The notes beneath the pieces were generated by a model. It did no database searches and was not told the DNA's origin. It saw nothing but the letters and a program-made list of their open reading frames with translations. From positions 1,550,012 to 1,614,011 of the forward strand of contig JAVTLE010000004.1 of NCBI GenBank assembly GCA_033439295.1: a stretch of 64,000 nucleotides of DNA, read 5' to 3'. This DNA is from Deuterostichococcus epilithicus (lineage: Eukaryota; Chlorophyta; Trebouxiophyceae; Prasiolales; Stichococcaceae). Made by a program: the position numbers and the translations under genes. This document shows positions 12,501 through 24,777 of this stretch, piece after piece (the stretch's first letter is position 1; each line of letters opens with the position of its first letter).

Positions 12501-15500
12501 CAACGTTGGCCTGCAGCACAGGCGGCAGCTCCTGCTCCGGCACGTGCAGCGGGCCACCCCAGGAGTGCCGCCGCGTCGGCCGCGGCGGCGCCCCCGCCGA
12601 GCCGCTGCTGCTGTGCCCCTGCGGCAGCGGTCCTGTGGTGCACAGTCGACGCTCAGCAAGGGGTTCAGCGCGGTGTGCCGCTGCATGCAAAAATCTTGCT
12701 GCTGATCTGACCCGGACACGGCGAACCCCTAGGGCAGGCGTTGCATTGTGAAGCTGCATCGCACCTCTGGTTTCGCCAGCACCCCCGGCACTCTTGTACA
12801 TACGAATGTGCGTATGCACTGCCTGGCAAGCTACGCCGCTACGATGCGGGCTCACGCTTGTGAAGGCCGGTTTGGGCTGGAGCACAATCAGGCCCATGGT
12901 TCTACTGCGGGAGCTCACAGCTGCTTAACCTCCAATCAGCGCTGTAGGGAAACCGGATTGCGGGAGGGTCGCCAGAACGAGGTCCCGCAGCACACAAAGA
13001 GCGTGAGGTGACGGTGGATGCGGCGGCATACTCACGGCTACCGCCAACAAGACGGTCATGCTGAGAGCGAAATCAGAGTCGGCAGCTGGCTCTCAAAGAT
13101 GGAAACACAACAGCTGGTGTGGTTTGCCGGCAGCACTACTGTGGGTTGTACCTGGCAGCAGTGAGTCTAGGAAGCGCACATTCCAGCGTGGGAGTGTGCT
13201 TCTAAGTGCGGAAAGGTTCACTCTACAAAAGCACACTGGACTGTGCAGATTGCTAGCGCTGTTCTTATGTGAAACAGCCCCCAGCTGTGGCATGAAACGG
13301 TACGCATAAGAGCCAGTTGACGAGAGCCGCTTGGCGAGTTCGCATACCTTGTGCGTTCTCCGTGTGGCGCCTCCTTCGCCCCTCGGGCACATCTGGACAG
13401 CTCTCACCAGCACCCTGTCCATCGAAAGTCTTAAGACATGAAGGCTGATGAGTTTAAAGGCACCTGCTTCCGCCTGCACCGAGCCGGCGACGGACGGCGC
13501 CATGAGCACGAAGTCAGGGGAGCCGGGCGCCGAGCAGGAAGAAAACCGCGCCAGCGCCGGCTGGGACGCGTAGCGGCGCCCAACCTCCGCCGCCGGCGCG
13601 TACAGATCGGCCACCTGAGGTTCGATTGATTCAAGAGTTGTCAGACTTGTCCCTTTGTAAGATCCTGCATCTGTGGCTGTCAGCATGCGCAGCTAGCAGC
13701 AGGCGTGCACCTGCAAGCTGCAAGCCATACAGTCTTATGCTACTTAGCTGCTGTCAGTGGTCGGTGAACGTGTGTGAACGCTCGACGCTGCTGCTTGAGG
13801 GCATGCAGTCGGAGAGAGTACACAGCCACACCTGCAGGGTGTCATCCGGGCGCCACCGGCTACCGACGCTGCCGTCTGTTGCGCCGCTGGATTGCCGGCT
13901 GGTCAGTGCCAGAGCGCCTGTTGCACAGCAAGTGACAGCAGCAACAGTGTTCAAGAACAGTCGGCATGCGGAATCCATCAGCCTGGGATGGCCGGCCGCC
14001 GGCAGAGCAGCGGCTGCAGCCGACGAGAGAGCTGCATCGAGCACCAATCAAGGGTGCTGTGACGCAGGACCTAGAAACAAGTGGAAGCGCCTGCATGCAC
14101 CATTGAGAGCAGACCGACGGCAATGCCGCAGTAGTGTAGTGGCATGTTGCATCCCTTCGGCGGAAAGCGCCCACCTTTCCTCTGCTGTGCCAACCCACAC
14201 CCCAGCAGCCAGCAAATGCTGCCACACTGCCGCACTTGGTGTACTTTGGTTTTCCTGCAACATGATATGCTTTCCGAAACCGCTCACCAAAGGGGCTGCC
14301 GCCCGGCTGCTGCTTCCAGGACTCGTCCGTCTTGCGCCGGTGCCAGTTGCCCCAGCTCAGCGCTGACGGCTCCCGCTCGCCCACACCCTCCCCGGACTCG
14401 GCCTGCGGGTGCAGTCAAGTGGTGCACCTGCTGAATGATTTCATTCTGGTGCTGAATGAGTGCACCTGAGTGATTTTACCTCCATGCAGCTGCAGGTTCT
14501 GAACAAGAAGCTGAGGCATGTCATTCCTCAATGGTCATGGTTCTTGCAGTGCTGGCTCAGCGGTTTGCAGCCAGCCTGCCGCAATCGACCGATAAAAGCG
14601 AGTCGAGCAGGAAGCGAATGGTGTTCTGCCGCAGCACATGTGCATGCCGCCCCTGGCAGACCTGCTCTGTGTGCAAAAGGCACGATAGCTTCTGCAGCAG
14701 CCGATGGCAGCGTGCCCAGCACACCGGCAGCCCAAAGCAGTGCTCTCACTACTGCAAGCAGCAGTGGAAGGCGCCTCACCGCCAGCGGCGTCTGGCCGCC
14801 ATTTAGCAGCAGCTGTCCCTTGGCGGCACTGGAACCGGATCCGGAGCTGCCGGAAGGCGAAACGCGTGCCGCCTCGGCGTCGGCGCGCGCCCGGGCCTCG
14901 CGCCGCAGGCGCAGCTTGCGCCGTCGCAGGCACCACAGCAGTCCCACCGCCAGCACTGTCAGCGCGACTGCTCCCGCTGCAGGGGCAGGTCGGCTGGATC
15001 GGGCTAGATTTGGGCTAGATTATGTTGATGCGCCCACCAGCTTGGCATCAAATTCACGTTGGCAGATCGCGCACGCTGCAGGTCCATCTGGTGTCAGAGG
15101 CATCTGTCCGTTAGTCCAAGTGCCAACCAGCACTGCCCTTCAAGCTGGCGAACTCGAGGGTCCAGAGTGCACATGCCGACATCAAAGTCAGCCGGCATCG
15201 CCTTCTCAACCAGCGAACCGTGTCTCCTCACTTTGGAACTGCTCGAACTCACCTGCGATGGGCGCTGCAAGCGCCACTGCGCTAACGCCGCTGCTCCCCG
15301 ACCGAGGCGGCGGCGGCGGGCGCGGCGGCTGCTGCGCTGCCTGGGCTGCGGTGGCAGCGCTGGCGTTGGCAGGCTGCGGCGGCGGCCCCGGCGCAGCGAG
15401 CGACAGCGGCGGCGGCGATGGCGCCGGGGGCGGCGGTGGGAGGATAGACTGCGCCGCCGAGCTGGGCGGCGGGAAGACCGTAGGGATGGTGGCTGACAGC

Positions 15501-18500
15501 GGGTCCCCTGAGGCACTCGAGCAGCAATACATGGCCAGCAGCACGCAGTGCTGCACAGCAAGCGAGCAGAGGCTTCAGGTTGTGCTTCGAGTGATTGACA
15601 GGTCTCCTCAATAGGGTAGACACGTAGTGGGCCGGACCGGCACATCGCGCGCGCATCATCCCCAGCCGTCATGATGAAGCAGCAGAATGGCACTTGTGCC
15701 CTTTCGTGGAGCTGGACCACAGCTGCGAATGCGCCGAAAGCGTACGTTGGTCTGTTTACCTGGCTGGTGCTGGCGTTGCCGGGGAGACCCAAGGGGCACA
15801 TGATGCCCTCCGGCAGCAGGCCCCGCGCCGCTGGAGGCGGCGGCGGCTGCACTGACACCTGCGCGCGGCATGCCAGACCCATGTCACACTCATTGCATGT
15901 ACACTTGAGCAACTCCTGCGCTGCACAGAGCCCACGTGCGCCAAAAATGGATATAACACACTCGCGTCATGGATGCAGCCTTGATGGCTCAGCAGACGAC
16001 AACGTAGTCAGGGGCCTCCTGCCCAAAAAGCAGGCAGCTGCCTACGGCGCTGCTCGCTTTTTCTCTATCTTTGTCCAGCCACGGTCGGGGCACATGAGGC
16101 AGTCGGAGCCAGAAAAAAGTAACGACAAGAAAATACCAAATACGTATGTACCGCCGGCGGCTTCGGCGGGCTGCCCCAGGCCAGCGTGTTGTTGATGTAC
16201 GCCGGCATGCCCCAGTTCGGCACAGGCTTCCGCGGCACCGTCTGCAACAGGTGACGACTTTCTCAGCTCCAGGCCTTGATGCTCTACTTGGTCGACACTC
16301 ATCGACCCTCAGCATGATTGACGCTCAGGCCCAGTTACATTCATCTAGACCATTTACATCCAGCTAATCCGACATCTGCCACCCCAGGGGGCCAACAAGA
16401 TCAGCGCGCGGCCCTGCTCCTGTCCCAGTTACTGCGTCGCTCTGCAGTTCACCAAGCCAAGCTCCTGCTCACAGCCTACCCACCTGGGAACCGTTGGCCG
16501 CCTGATTGCTGACGGGGGTGTTAAAGAAGCTGTAGTCCAGCGTCTGGTTCATCTGCACCAGCGCCAGCCGTTTGATCTGGATGCTGGCCAGCACCTGCCG
16601 TGGGGCGAGGCAGGAAGAGTGGTCAGGCCAGGGCCGTCAGACAGGGTGCTCGATCTGGTTGCTGACCGGCCACTGAAGAAATCGAGACAGGTGGTTGATG
16701 GGTGCGGTACACCGATGGCCAGAGTCCAGTTCAAATAGAGTCGTCCAACAAGATTTCGGGACTCGTCTGAAACATGCTGGATATCAAACAGCAAGACATG
16801 CCGTCTGAAAAATGCAACTAGCCATACTGATCGGACCTGCATGACGCTCAGCACCGAGTTGGGCGGCTGGTGCGCCTGGCTGCCTCCCGTGAAGTTGCCT
16901 GCAGGCACAGCCAGGGCCTGCTGATCAGTCATCTGGGTAGATCGTGTCCAGCCATTGGACGTGCCAGTGCTGCTGCTGGGGAGGGTTGTGCATCTGCAAA
17001 GCGCAACCTGGCTAACGGGCGCCTGTCTCCAAAACATCGATGCTCTGCCTCTCCATGTTCTGCAGCTAGACACGCATGAGCTAGGTATGCAGCTTATGCG
17101 TGAGCTCTGATCTGCTGCGTTGTAGAAGCATAGTACATGCCAAAGGGGGCGCGGACCGATAGAGTCGGCGGGGATGCGGCGCAGACGGCCAGCCGCCGGG
17201 GTGAAGCCCACGCTCAGCACGAACAGGGCGCCGCGGGTGTTGCTCAGGCCGCGGGTGAAGTTCCAGGTGATTGTGTTGCAACCTGCACGCAGCAGGCGCA
17301 GAGTGCTTTCAGAGAGTTGCAGACCCGCCGCCTGCTGCACTGCCTGTCGGTGCGGCGGACGGCTCTGGACAGCTGCGTCACGTGTTGGCAGAAGCACAGG
17401 CCCGCTGCATGAGTGCCAACCCACTGGCAGTGGGGACTGTATAAGCGAGCACGGCCACACCAGTCGTGGTGTCCGAGCACTGCAGCTCGAACAGGTCGCT
17501 GGGTGCAGAGGTGTTGAAGGCGGCGACGCCGTCCGGGCCGTTGAACCAGTACTGGTACGTCACTGCCTGCAGCGGGACGTCAGCGGCGCTCGCCACGTTG
17601 GCCAGTCTGCGCACCAGCGACAAACAGTGCTTCTGACAGAAGCTGTTGACAAAACATGTCGCTGAGCTGACCGGCGACGGCCAGGTGCCCATCGAACCTC
17701 GGCCAGCCACTTGCTCCGCTCTGACACGCACCTGCGTAGGCAAGTGAGCGGGCGGGCAGGAAACAGGATCACCTGACGAGAAACTGGGTGAACGCCGTCG
17801 CGAAGATGCCCAGGGGCAGCGTCACATACTCGATGGGCGCGTACTCGATGATGAGGCTACTGGTGGGGTCGGTGCCACCTGGGTCTGGAACCGCGGGCAC
17901 CGCCACGGTGACAGGCATCGCCGCGACCGCTGCCGCACCGGGCGCCATCAGCGCGCACGGCAGGTTGTTGAACGCCATGTCCTGCGCCGTGGGGCAGTGC
18001 AGTAGGAGGAAGGCTGCGGTGCCATGCCGACAGTGGCGTGCAGCGGTCGCAGCTGCTGCCACAGACCCAGCAGAGGGGGTCCCTGATGCTGGCAGCGAAG
18101 GGGGCGTTCTTCACTCGCGTCTCTTGATGTGTGCAGCTCACCGTGGGAGGCGCCACCCTGTAGGGGTTGCTTGGGTCCAGCTGCGTCGCAGACTTCGTGC
18201 CGAGGAAGGGGAACTGCATGGAGCCGCCAACGGCGATGCTGCCGGGCACAGAGCCGTTCCCAGTGCGCAGAATGACCTGCGAGGCCGCACAGAAGTGGTA
18301 ATTCTTTATAGGGTCAGAGAGGGTCCTGCGGCGCCCGCTCCGGCGGTGCGCCACCTGCACACCCGGCCTACTATCCGTCAAGTTGACGATGCACCCAGAC
18401 ATCTGTCCGTAATCCGCCTGTGCGACTCAACATCTGCTGCCACATCAATCTCACGTATGGCATGAGGTGTCGAGGGAGAGGCCTCGCGGGATCCCCGTTG

Positions 18501-19250
18501 CAAGAAGTGTGGCCACTAGCAAGCTGCAGCATGCCGATCTAGGTGTGCCCCTGCAAGCTACCCTCCCATAGAGGCAAGTAATGCCTGAGACGACGCCGTT
18601 GACCTGGTGCTGCACCTGCGGAGGCGCCAGCGTCACAGCGGTGACTGGTGTTGGCCCCAGTGCAGTCACGTCCTGTGGCCGCGCAATGCTCTCGCCGTCT
18701 GTGAAGTTCCATCCGATCTCAAAGCTCTGCACCGCCACCTGCAAACGAGAAAAGGGTCGGCCTTTGAGACTGATTGATCAGAAGGTGGTGCCAGGTGCTG
18801 TCGCACCAGACAATGACGGGCAGGGGCAGCGAGTATGCTGGCAGCAGCGGCACACGCTGCTTCTGAACTGGCATGCTTCCTGCACAAGCCCGGGCACCTG
18901 ATGCGGCACGCCCAAGAGCATCGCTACACTGTCAGAAGGCTCCTGCCGGGCAGAGCTGCAGTGCTGCCCACCTGCGAGGCTGCGTTGGTGATCTTGACCT
19001 TCCCGTCGAAGGTCGGTCGCCGGCTGTTCACCCCTCCGCGAGCCAGATCGGCGCCGTAAGCCACGGTCACAGGACAGTTTCCCGACGCCTGGCCGCTGGA
19101 GCGGGCGACGAGGCTGAGCAGCGCCGCGAGCAGCAGCGCCAGGTGTCGTGCTCGCGAGTCGAGGGGGCTACACCGGCGGAAAGTCCTGCGGCCTGGCCTC
19201 GCTGGTGGCGCTGCTTTGCGGGTCCGTGGCCGCCTGCTCAGGCCTCGCAT
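6582..19250 (-). CDS. Receptor-like protein kinase with signal peptide, large ectodomain and TKL-type kinase domain
   Basis: About 23 exons over 12.7 kb. The first (18972-19250) encodes a hydrophobic signal sequence ([12 protein letters not shown]). Ectodomain exons follow at 18562-18738, 18355-18402, 18142-18288, 17773-17981, 17461-17606, from 17282, 16483-16594, 16152-16241 and 15760-15858, then a Pro-rich stalk (15253 to about 15506). One transmembrane helix ends in LLWCLRRRKLRLRR (14780-14976). Cytosolic exons are 14288-14402, 13464-13614, 12490-12632 and 11950-12081. The kinase domain has GSGGFGDVY and VAVK (11310-11483), an acidic hinge (10264-10398), HRDLKPHN (9611-9721), DFG and GTPMYMAPEQF (9063-9188), DVYSLG (8428-8511) and the last helix with DPRHRPS (6582-7403), so all catalytic residues are present. 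Exon phases agree through the kinase, but not between 13464 and 14402 or at the stalk start, so small exons may be missing. The tail is Ala/Gly-rich. Ligand and pathway are unknown. Confidence 0.82.
9781..9827 (-). repeat. Ghost copy of the 5' edge of the HRD exon
   Basis: Matches the start of the kinase exon at 9611-9721 (the part encoding AGLAYLHPSVV). On the coding strand it lies in the intron just upstream of the real exon. About 80% of bases agree, with no open frame through to a donor. Confidence 0.65.
10510..10553 (-). repeat. Ghost copy of the 5' edge of the hinge exon
   Basis: A diverged copy of the start of exon 10264-10398, preceded by its own GCAG. Translated, it still reads GACLREP against GACLGEP in the real exon. 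It sits upstream of the real exon within the intron. Confidence 0.6.
12250..12283 (-). repeat. Ghost copy of the 5' edge of exon 11950-12081
   Basis: Minus-strand sequence reads GTHFLPMPP where the real exon begins GGTHFLPPLP. It lies in the intron immediately upstream of the real exon; the copy decays after about 30 bp. Confidence 0.55.
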
Positions 19251-20508
19251 CGCTGGAAAGCGGCCGCTTGCGCCCGGGCAGCTCGGCGCGGGACTGGTTG
19301 ACCCTGGGCGCAACTCGCCAGACGTCCCTGCCGCATTCTCAAGCGCTTACCCCAAGAAGCTGTCGGCCCCGGCTCATGCCAGGAACCTTACCGCCTCGGC
19401 CGATGCAGGGGCAGCTCCTGTTGGTCCAGAGTCCACGGGAAGCTGACAAATGACGGACTAAGGCTATGACGCTGCTTGAAAATCCGGCACTTTTGGGCCG
19501 CTGTCCGCTGCTAGCGCGGTTGAGTACCGTCTGCCAGATCAGTGATGCCACCGGTCTGATGCCAGCGGCGGTTCGAAAGGAGAGATTGACAAGCTGGAGC
19601 AGGCGAGACTGGTCTTTGCTCCGGGAACTGCCAGGGATTGGTCTCACGAAGAGGACAGCGCGTTGGCGGACATATTCTGCTACTTCAGCTTCTCAGCGAG
19701 TTCCTCATCAGCGAGCAAAGGCTTACAGAACCAATTCGCTGGCATCCAAGGCTCCTCTGCCTCACGCCCCCCGGCATCACGAGAATTTGACCTCCTGCTT
19801 CCAATGGACCTGACGAAACCCCCGCCACGTCCACATATTTTGCCGCCCTGTTACACCACTGAGAAGCAATGGGTTCTTTCTACGGCTGACTTCTGGCAGA
19901 ATGCGCGTGTTTCAGCTGGCTGCGGCGTCCGTTTGTCGCCGACGAGCCATGATTGCACGCTTCGAGGCCGGCACTCCATGTCTTAGTGTTCCCGCAATGT
20001 TACACCACGCACTTACTCGGGAAACTCCCGCAGAGGACCCGACCTCGTTTGCATTTTGCAACGACCTGGAGGTTTTGGCAAAACTTCTTGCGCCAGCTAA
20101 ATTGGCCCAACTTTCTGCATATTCAATAAGAAGGATTACTGTGCTTGAGTACGGCCGTGTGCGCGTCTACGATCCTCGCGGCAGTGAGGAGGATCGGTGG
20201 CTCCTGGCCATCTCGTGTCAACATCAGCTCGCAACTTTCGCCACTGACTGCATACCAGGCCAGCCACGAGCTGCGAAGCGAACCCAATTCGTATGTATAG
20301 CAACAAGCGACCCAGGGGAGAGGAGTGGGGCAATCCCCAAGCAGGTGTGCTGCAGCGCATGCCTTGAGGGTGGCACGAGAGCGACGTTCACCTGTCGCTA
20401 GGGCATGCAGGCCACCCATGTGCGGTTCGTCAGTATGAGACAATCTCTGCGCTTGCCCTCTGGCTGCGAGCGCCCCTGCGTCCAGCTGCCGGTGGTGCTT
20501 GGTAGCAG
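19251..20508. promoter_or_regulatory. Divergent intergenic region
   Basis: About 1.26 kb between the receptor kinase start (-) and the first recognised exon of the hnRNP gene (+). It is less GC-rich than the genes, and ORFs of up to 166 codons here show no motif or homology that I recognise. It probably contains both promoters and the unrecognised first exon of the hnRNP gene, which must end with one base of a split codon. Confidence 0.4.
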
Positions 20509-22302
20509 GCCGGGGCGGCTACCCAGGCGGCGGCTCCTGGGGCAGCGACCACCTGTACGGCGGCATGGAGCAGGCACGGGAGTACGCCCCGGGGCCCGCC
20601 GGCGCCATGGGCATGGCGACCGCCGGCGCCGGCGGCATGATGCAGGCCCCCGCCGGCATGCCCGCTGCAGGAGGTATGATGCCCCAGGGCGCAGGCGGCG
20701 GGGCCATGATGGGTGCGGGCGGCGTCGCCGGCATGATGGGCGGGCCGGGCATGATGCAGCACGGCGGCGGGCCGGGCATGATGGGCCACGGGGGCGGCGG
20801 CGGCCCGGGTGGCATGATGGGGGGCGGCGGCGGCATGATGCAGCACGGCGGCGGGCCGGGGGGCATGGTGATGCCGCACGGCGGCGGGTCAGGGGGGATG
20901 ATGCCGCACGAGGGGGGCGCGCGCGCCTTCACCGCGGTCAAGCTGCGGGGCCTGCCCTTTGGCGTGCGTGAGGACGAAATCCGGGCGTTCCTGGTGCGGC
21001 CTCGCGGCAGTGCACTCGTGGGCTGTGTGTTCATGTGCCGGAACAGTGTGCGGGGTCCTGCTGCCGGTCAGGTCGGGTGTCCTGGCGGCGCAGCTGTGGC
21101 AGCTGCGCGAGGGAGCGGCAGCTGGGTATGCCGTGCGGCGCCAGACTGTGGATGCGGGGGTTTGCATAGTTCGGCTGCTTCCCTGCCCCAGGCTTCCTGG
21201 GATGCCAGCGCCGGTTGAAGGATGCCTCGCCTGCTGCTGGCACCCTGGATGCGCAACAGATTGCGCAACACCGTCCAGCGTGGCTAAAACACACGGTCCG
21301 CCAGGGGGCCCACACCCAGTCGAAGGGAGGTATCACCGGGTCGTGGTCGCTGTGCGATGTGCTGACGAATTGCATTCTGACCGTTCCCTGAATGCGTCTC
21401 GAATGTCTGCTGCACCATTCGGCGAACCGTCCGTCAGCTGTACTGCCCGCCTGCTGAACCGTGTGTGCCGCAGTGCCAAGTGCAGGCGTGCGGCCCAATG
21501 TGTCAATGGCGCAGTGATGACTCAACTCCTTTCCGTTTAAGGAAAGCACTACTCTGCAACACATGCGCCCAGCTGACAGCTTCGTGACCCGCCCCGCAGG
21601 CGTGCGACCCGGTGGACGTCTTGATGACGCGCAAAGGGGGCCGCCCCAGCGGCGAGGCCTTCTGCGTGCTGGGGGACCTGTACCAGCTGGACGCGGCGCT
21701 GCAGCGCAACAAGTCCTACCTCGGGCGCCGCTACGTAGAGGTCTTTAAGGCGCACAAGCACGTGCGCGCCCCTCCCTTCGTGCTCCTCCACAGGGCCATG
21801 ACAGCTTCCATGCCCGTCGTTCGCCAGCCCGGGCTGCTTCCCTCGGTTCGGTTTTGTGGGTCCCTCGCCGGAGTCCTTGCACAGCAGCGCGACCACGTCC
21901 CAGCGGGCCGCCGCCGCGCGGACGCCTTCAGCGTGCACAAGTGCGTGCGCACCTTGCTGCGCTCATGCTAGGGGTGGATTTTCAAAGCGCCCCAGAATTC
22001 CATGCCTGCGCTGTACACCCATGACCAGGCGCCCGGACGTCGTGGTGCCTCGGCAGCACACTGTTGTGCTGCGACTGCAGAAATACTATCGGCCGGCTCC
22101 TCAGTCCGTTGATGCCACCTCATTTCAGGGTGTCTCATCCGTCCGCAGGGCCATGTCTGTCACCCGCAAGTGCACTACTCGGCGATCATGCATGGCATCT
22201 CATTCTAGCGTCATCAGCATTTTGGATTCTGTCCTTGTTCGCAGGAGTACTACTCGGCCATCACACAGCACATGCTGGAGGGAGGCGACGGGCCGCCTGG
22301 GT

Positions 22303-22339
<37 letters not shown>

Positions 22340-23727
22340 GGGGCGGGGATCCTATGATGGCCGCGGCCCGCCGGGTGCGCCCCTTCATCACGCTGCTTGC
22401 TGACTTGCATCTGTGCGCCAGGCAGCGCAGCGCCGCTGCGGCGGTCGACTGCCGTCATGACGCCGCGGGCTCGCTGCTGCTGCGCCGCGCTGCAGGCCTG
22501 ATGGGCAGGGAAACAGCCTCCAACCCTCCGCCGGCTGATGTGCCGCGCTGCAGACTCTGTCTGCGAGCCTCTGAGGCTCCCGCAAGCAGGTTCGTCGACT
22601 TGAAAACTACACAACGCCCCCTCCTGAAGCTGGTTCTTATGTTCCTGGAGCCTCTCTCAAGTTTCTTCCTCATGCAGTTTCTTATGCCGTAGCTGGCTAC
22701 GCTGACGTTGCAGGAGAGAGGGAGGGCGAGCACTCAGGGCACGGCGACGACCGGCGGCGCGACCGCATGGCAGCACGCCCCAAGCCCCACCCGGCGGTGC
22801 TGCAGCCGCCGCCATTCGTCGACCAGCCGGTTGAGCACACAGGTGCCGCAGGGGACATCTCGAAACTGCACATGCTTGGTGCCCTGCGCATCTCTGCGCC
22901 CAGCTCGTGTGTCGCACTGCGCGGCGCCGGTCGAGTCTCGCATCGAGCCAGGCGCTCGGCAGTGCCTGGAGAGGTCATGGCGCTTGTCCTTCACAAAGGC
23001 AATAGAATTAGTTTTGTTTTCGTTCTCAGATCTGGTTCAAGGCACGCTGCTGTTCCGACTGCCGGGCCAGTCGTGGGGCCCTAGCTGTGCCCGTTAACAT
23101 AATGCAGGGCTGTCGCGCAGCGTTCAGGGCCCTCATCATCTCTCCCTGGCCGCAACGCAGGCATGCTGAAGCTGCGGGGCCTGCCCTTCAACTGCACCAA
23201 GCAGGAGGTCATCGACTGGTTCGCAGACCTGCCAGTGGCGCCCATCTCCCCCGACGGGTGTGCCCCTGTTCGGTCGCCCTGCCCGTCAGCACAGCTGTTT
23301 TCGACGGTCAACACACGGCGGCGTCAGAGGCGCAGCCGGCGGACCCTAAATCCCCGAAACCCTTGCAGGCAGCATGGTGGAATTCTCTCTGACGCCTCTG
23401 CGCGTGGCCAAACCTCTGGGTTTCACTCCTCAAGAGGTTGCTTTGCGATGTCAATGTCAACGCAGCAGTCTCCCCTGGACCATGTCACGTGGCGACAGCG
23501 CACAGATCAGGCAGCCTGAACCCCATCTCTGTTGGCGGCTTAACTGCAGGGTGCACTTCGTAATCGCGTACGATGGGCGGCCGACAGGCGTTGCCTTTGT
23601 GGAGTTTGCGAGCGCGGAGGACGCCACAGCAGCGATGGCCAAAGACCGCCAGAGCCTCGGCTCGCGCTATGTAGAGCTCTTTGCATCCAGCCGGGAGGAG
23701 GCCACCCGTATATCCACCGACCGGTAG
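20509..23727 (+). CDS. Plant-type hnRNP H/F-like RNA-binding protein (two quasi-RRMs), N-terminus not found
   Basis: Six in-phase exons: 20509-20993, 21600-21761, 22245-22374, 22714-22842, 23161-23257 and 23550-23727. The first is a Gly/Met-rich segment (many GGMM units) leading into the first quasi-RRM, with [19 protein letters not shown] and then [14 protein letters not shown] and RRYVEVF. A linker contains EYYSAI, a poly-Gly run and an Arg/Glu patch. The second quasi-RRM has [34 protein letters not shown] and SRYVELF. The layout matches the plant hnRNP H/F family (Arabidopsis At3g20890 type), nuclear proteins that bind G-rich RNA and influence splicing. The first exon starts with two bases of a split codon, so the start codon lies in an unassigned exon upstream. 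Stop TAG is at 23725. It faces the MRS2 gene tail to tail. Confidence 0.87.
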
Positions 23728-24777
23728 AGAGAAAATGTGGTAGCAGCGGCCATCTGGCCACCCAAAGGGAGTCCGCCAGTGTCTTCGCCTTCGGGTAGAA
23801 GCGGCGGCGGCGGTCACGGCGGCGGCAGTCGCGGCGAGGGAGAAAACAGCTAGGTATGCAGGAGCCCGAGCACACCTGTGTCCAGCCGGAAGGAGGCCAA
23901 CCACATCTCCACTGACAAGGAGCGCTCCAGTTCCTCTGGCGCAGCGGACGCGGAGAGTGTGCTAGCGGTTGTGTGGATGAGGAGCGGTGCCATGATGGAC
24001 CGGAAGGAACAGTGAATGCACGGGCACCGTGCAGGACGCTTGACAGACGGCAGTTTTCTAGCACCGCGGGGGATGCGCAGCGCAGTAAATCTAAACAGCA
24101 ACCGAAGCTGGGGTGTCTGCATTAGGCTTCCTGCTGGTTGTCAGGCCTGGCACCCAGGTCAATCAACCTGTTGAGTGGATGAAAGGTGTGGAAGCTGGAC
24201 GAGCCTCTGCATGTTTACCCACGTCATGCGTATGCCACCACAAATTGGTAGCCAGTGCGGCGCATGTCTTGCTACCTACACATATTCTGACTCTATTCTG
24301 AATCGTTGTTAGCAGCACTGCTCACTTGTTCACAACGATGGCAGCACCGGACTGCGAGTGGACGACCATTCAGGCATAGGTAGATATTGTGGCATGCTGA
24401 CCCAAATCAGTCGAGCGCCTGGGCAGAGACCAAGCGCACTACGAGGCAGCTCAGGCGGGGGTGCAGGCTGATCAGCAAACGGTGGCAGTGTCTAACGCAT
24501 GGCAGCGAGCAACCTGCAATCGTCACCGCGCTTCCACCAGAAAACGCAGCTGCTGGCGAGAGCGTCCCGGTCGCGACCCTGTTGGCGAACCGCCAACTGT
24601 GGCAGGACTTGCAACGCTAGCGGTTCGAGCATGACAACACGCGTCCGGCGCCGGCGAAGCCCTCATCCACAACGCTGTTCCCAACCTTGACTGAGGTCGT
24701 GCCGGCAACTGTAGCAGCAAACCATGGAGCCGCGACGCACGCTACCGCCGACCAAAAGAGGCGGCACACAGTCAGCG
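23728..24777. other. Convergent intergenic region
   Basis: 1.05 kb between the stops of the hnRNP gene (+) and the MRS2-EF gene (-). Apart from the duplicated hnRNP tail at 23872-23925, I see no coding exon or structural RNA. It should hold the two 3' untranslated regions. Confidence 0.4.
23872..23925 (+). repeat. Duplicate of the hnRNP 3' coding end, possible alternative last exon
   Basis: This 54-bp stretch repeats the end of the last hnRNP exon (about 23685-23724). It reads SSRKEANHISTDKERS where the real exon ends [13 protein letters not shown]. Its frame stays open to a stop near 24015, giving a different Ser-rich C-terminus. Confidence 0.55.

Noticed and set aside
13610-13640. GGTTCGATT-like tRNA T-loop near a receptor kinase acceptor
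   Set aside because: No matching acceptor stem, D-arm or anticodon arm could be folded around it. Other GTTCGA hits (for example near 28515) failed the same test.
14460-15614. 384-codon plus-strand ORF
   Set aside because: It lies antisense to the TM and Pro-rich exons of the receptor kinase, spans their introns and is low-complexity Ala/Arg/Gly. It is open only because GC-rich antisense strands lack stops.
19300-20400. Possible transposon or extra gene in the AT-richer gap
   Set aside because: No transposase or reverse-transcriptase motif, terminal repeat or target duplication could be found; the ORFs have no coding-like composition.
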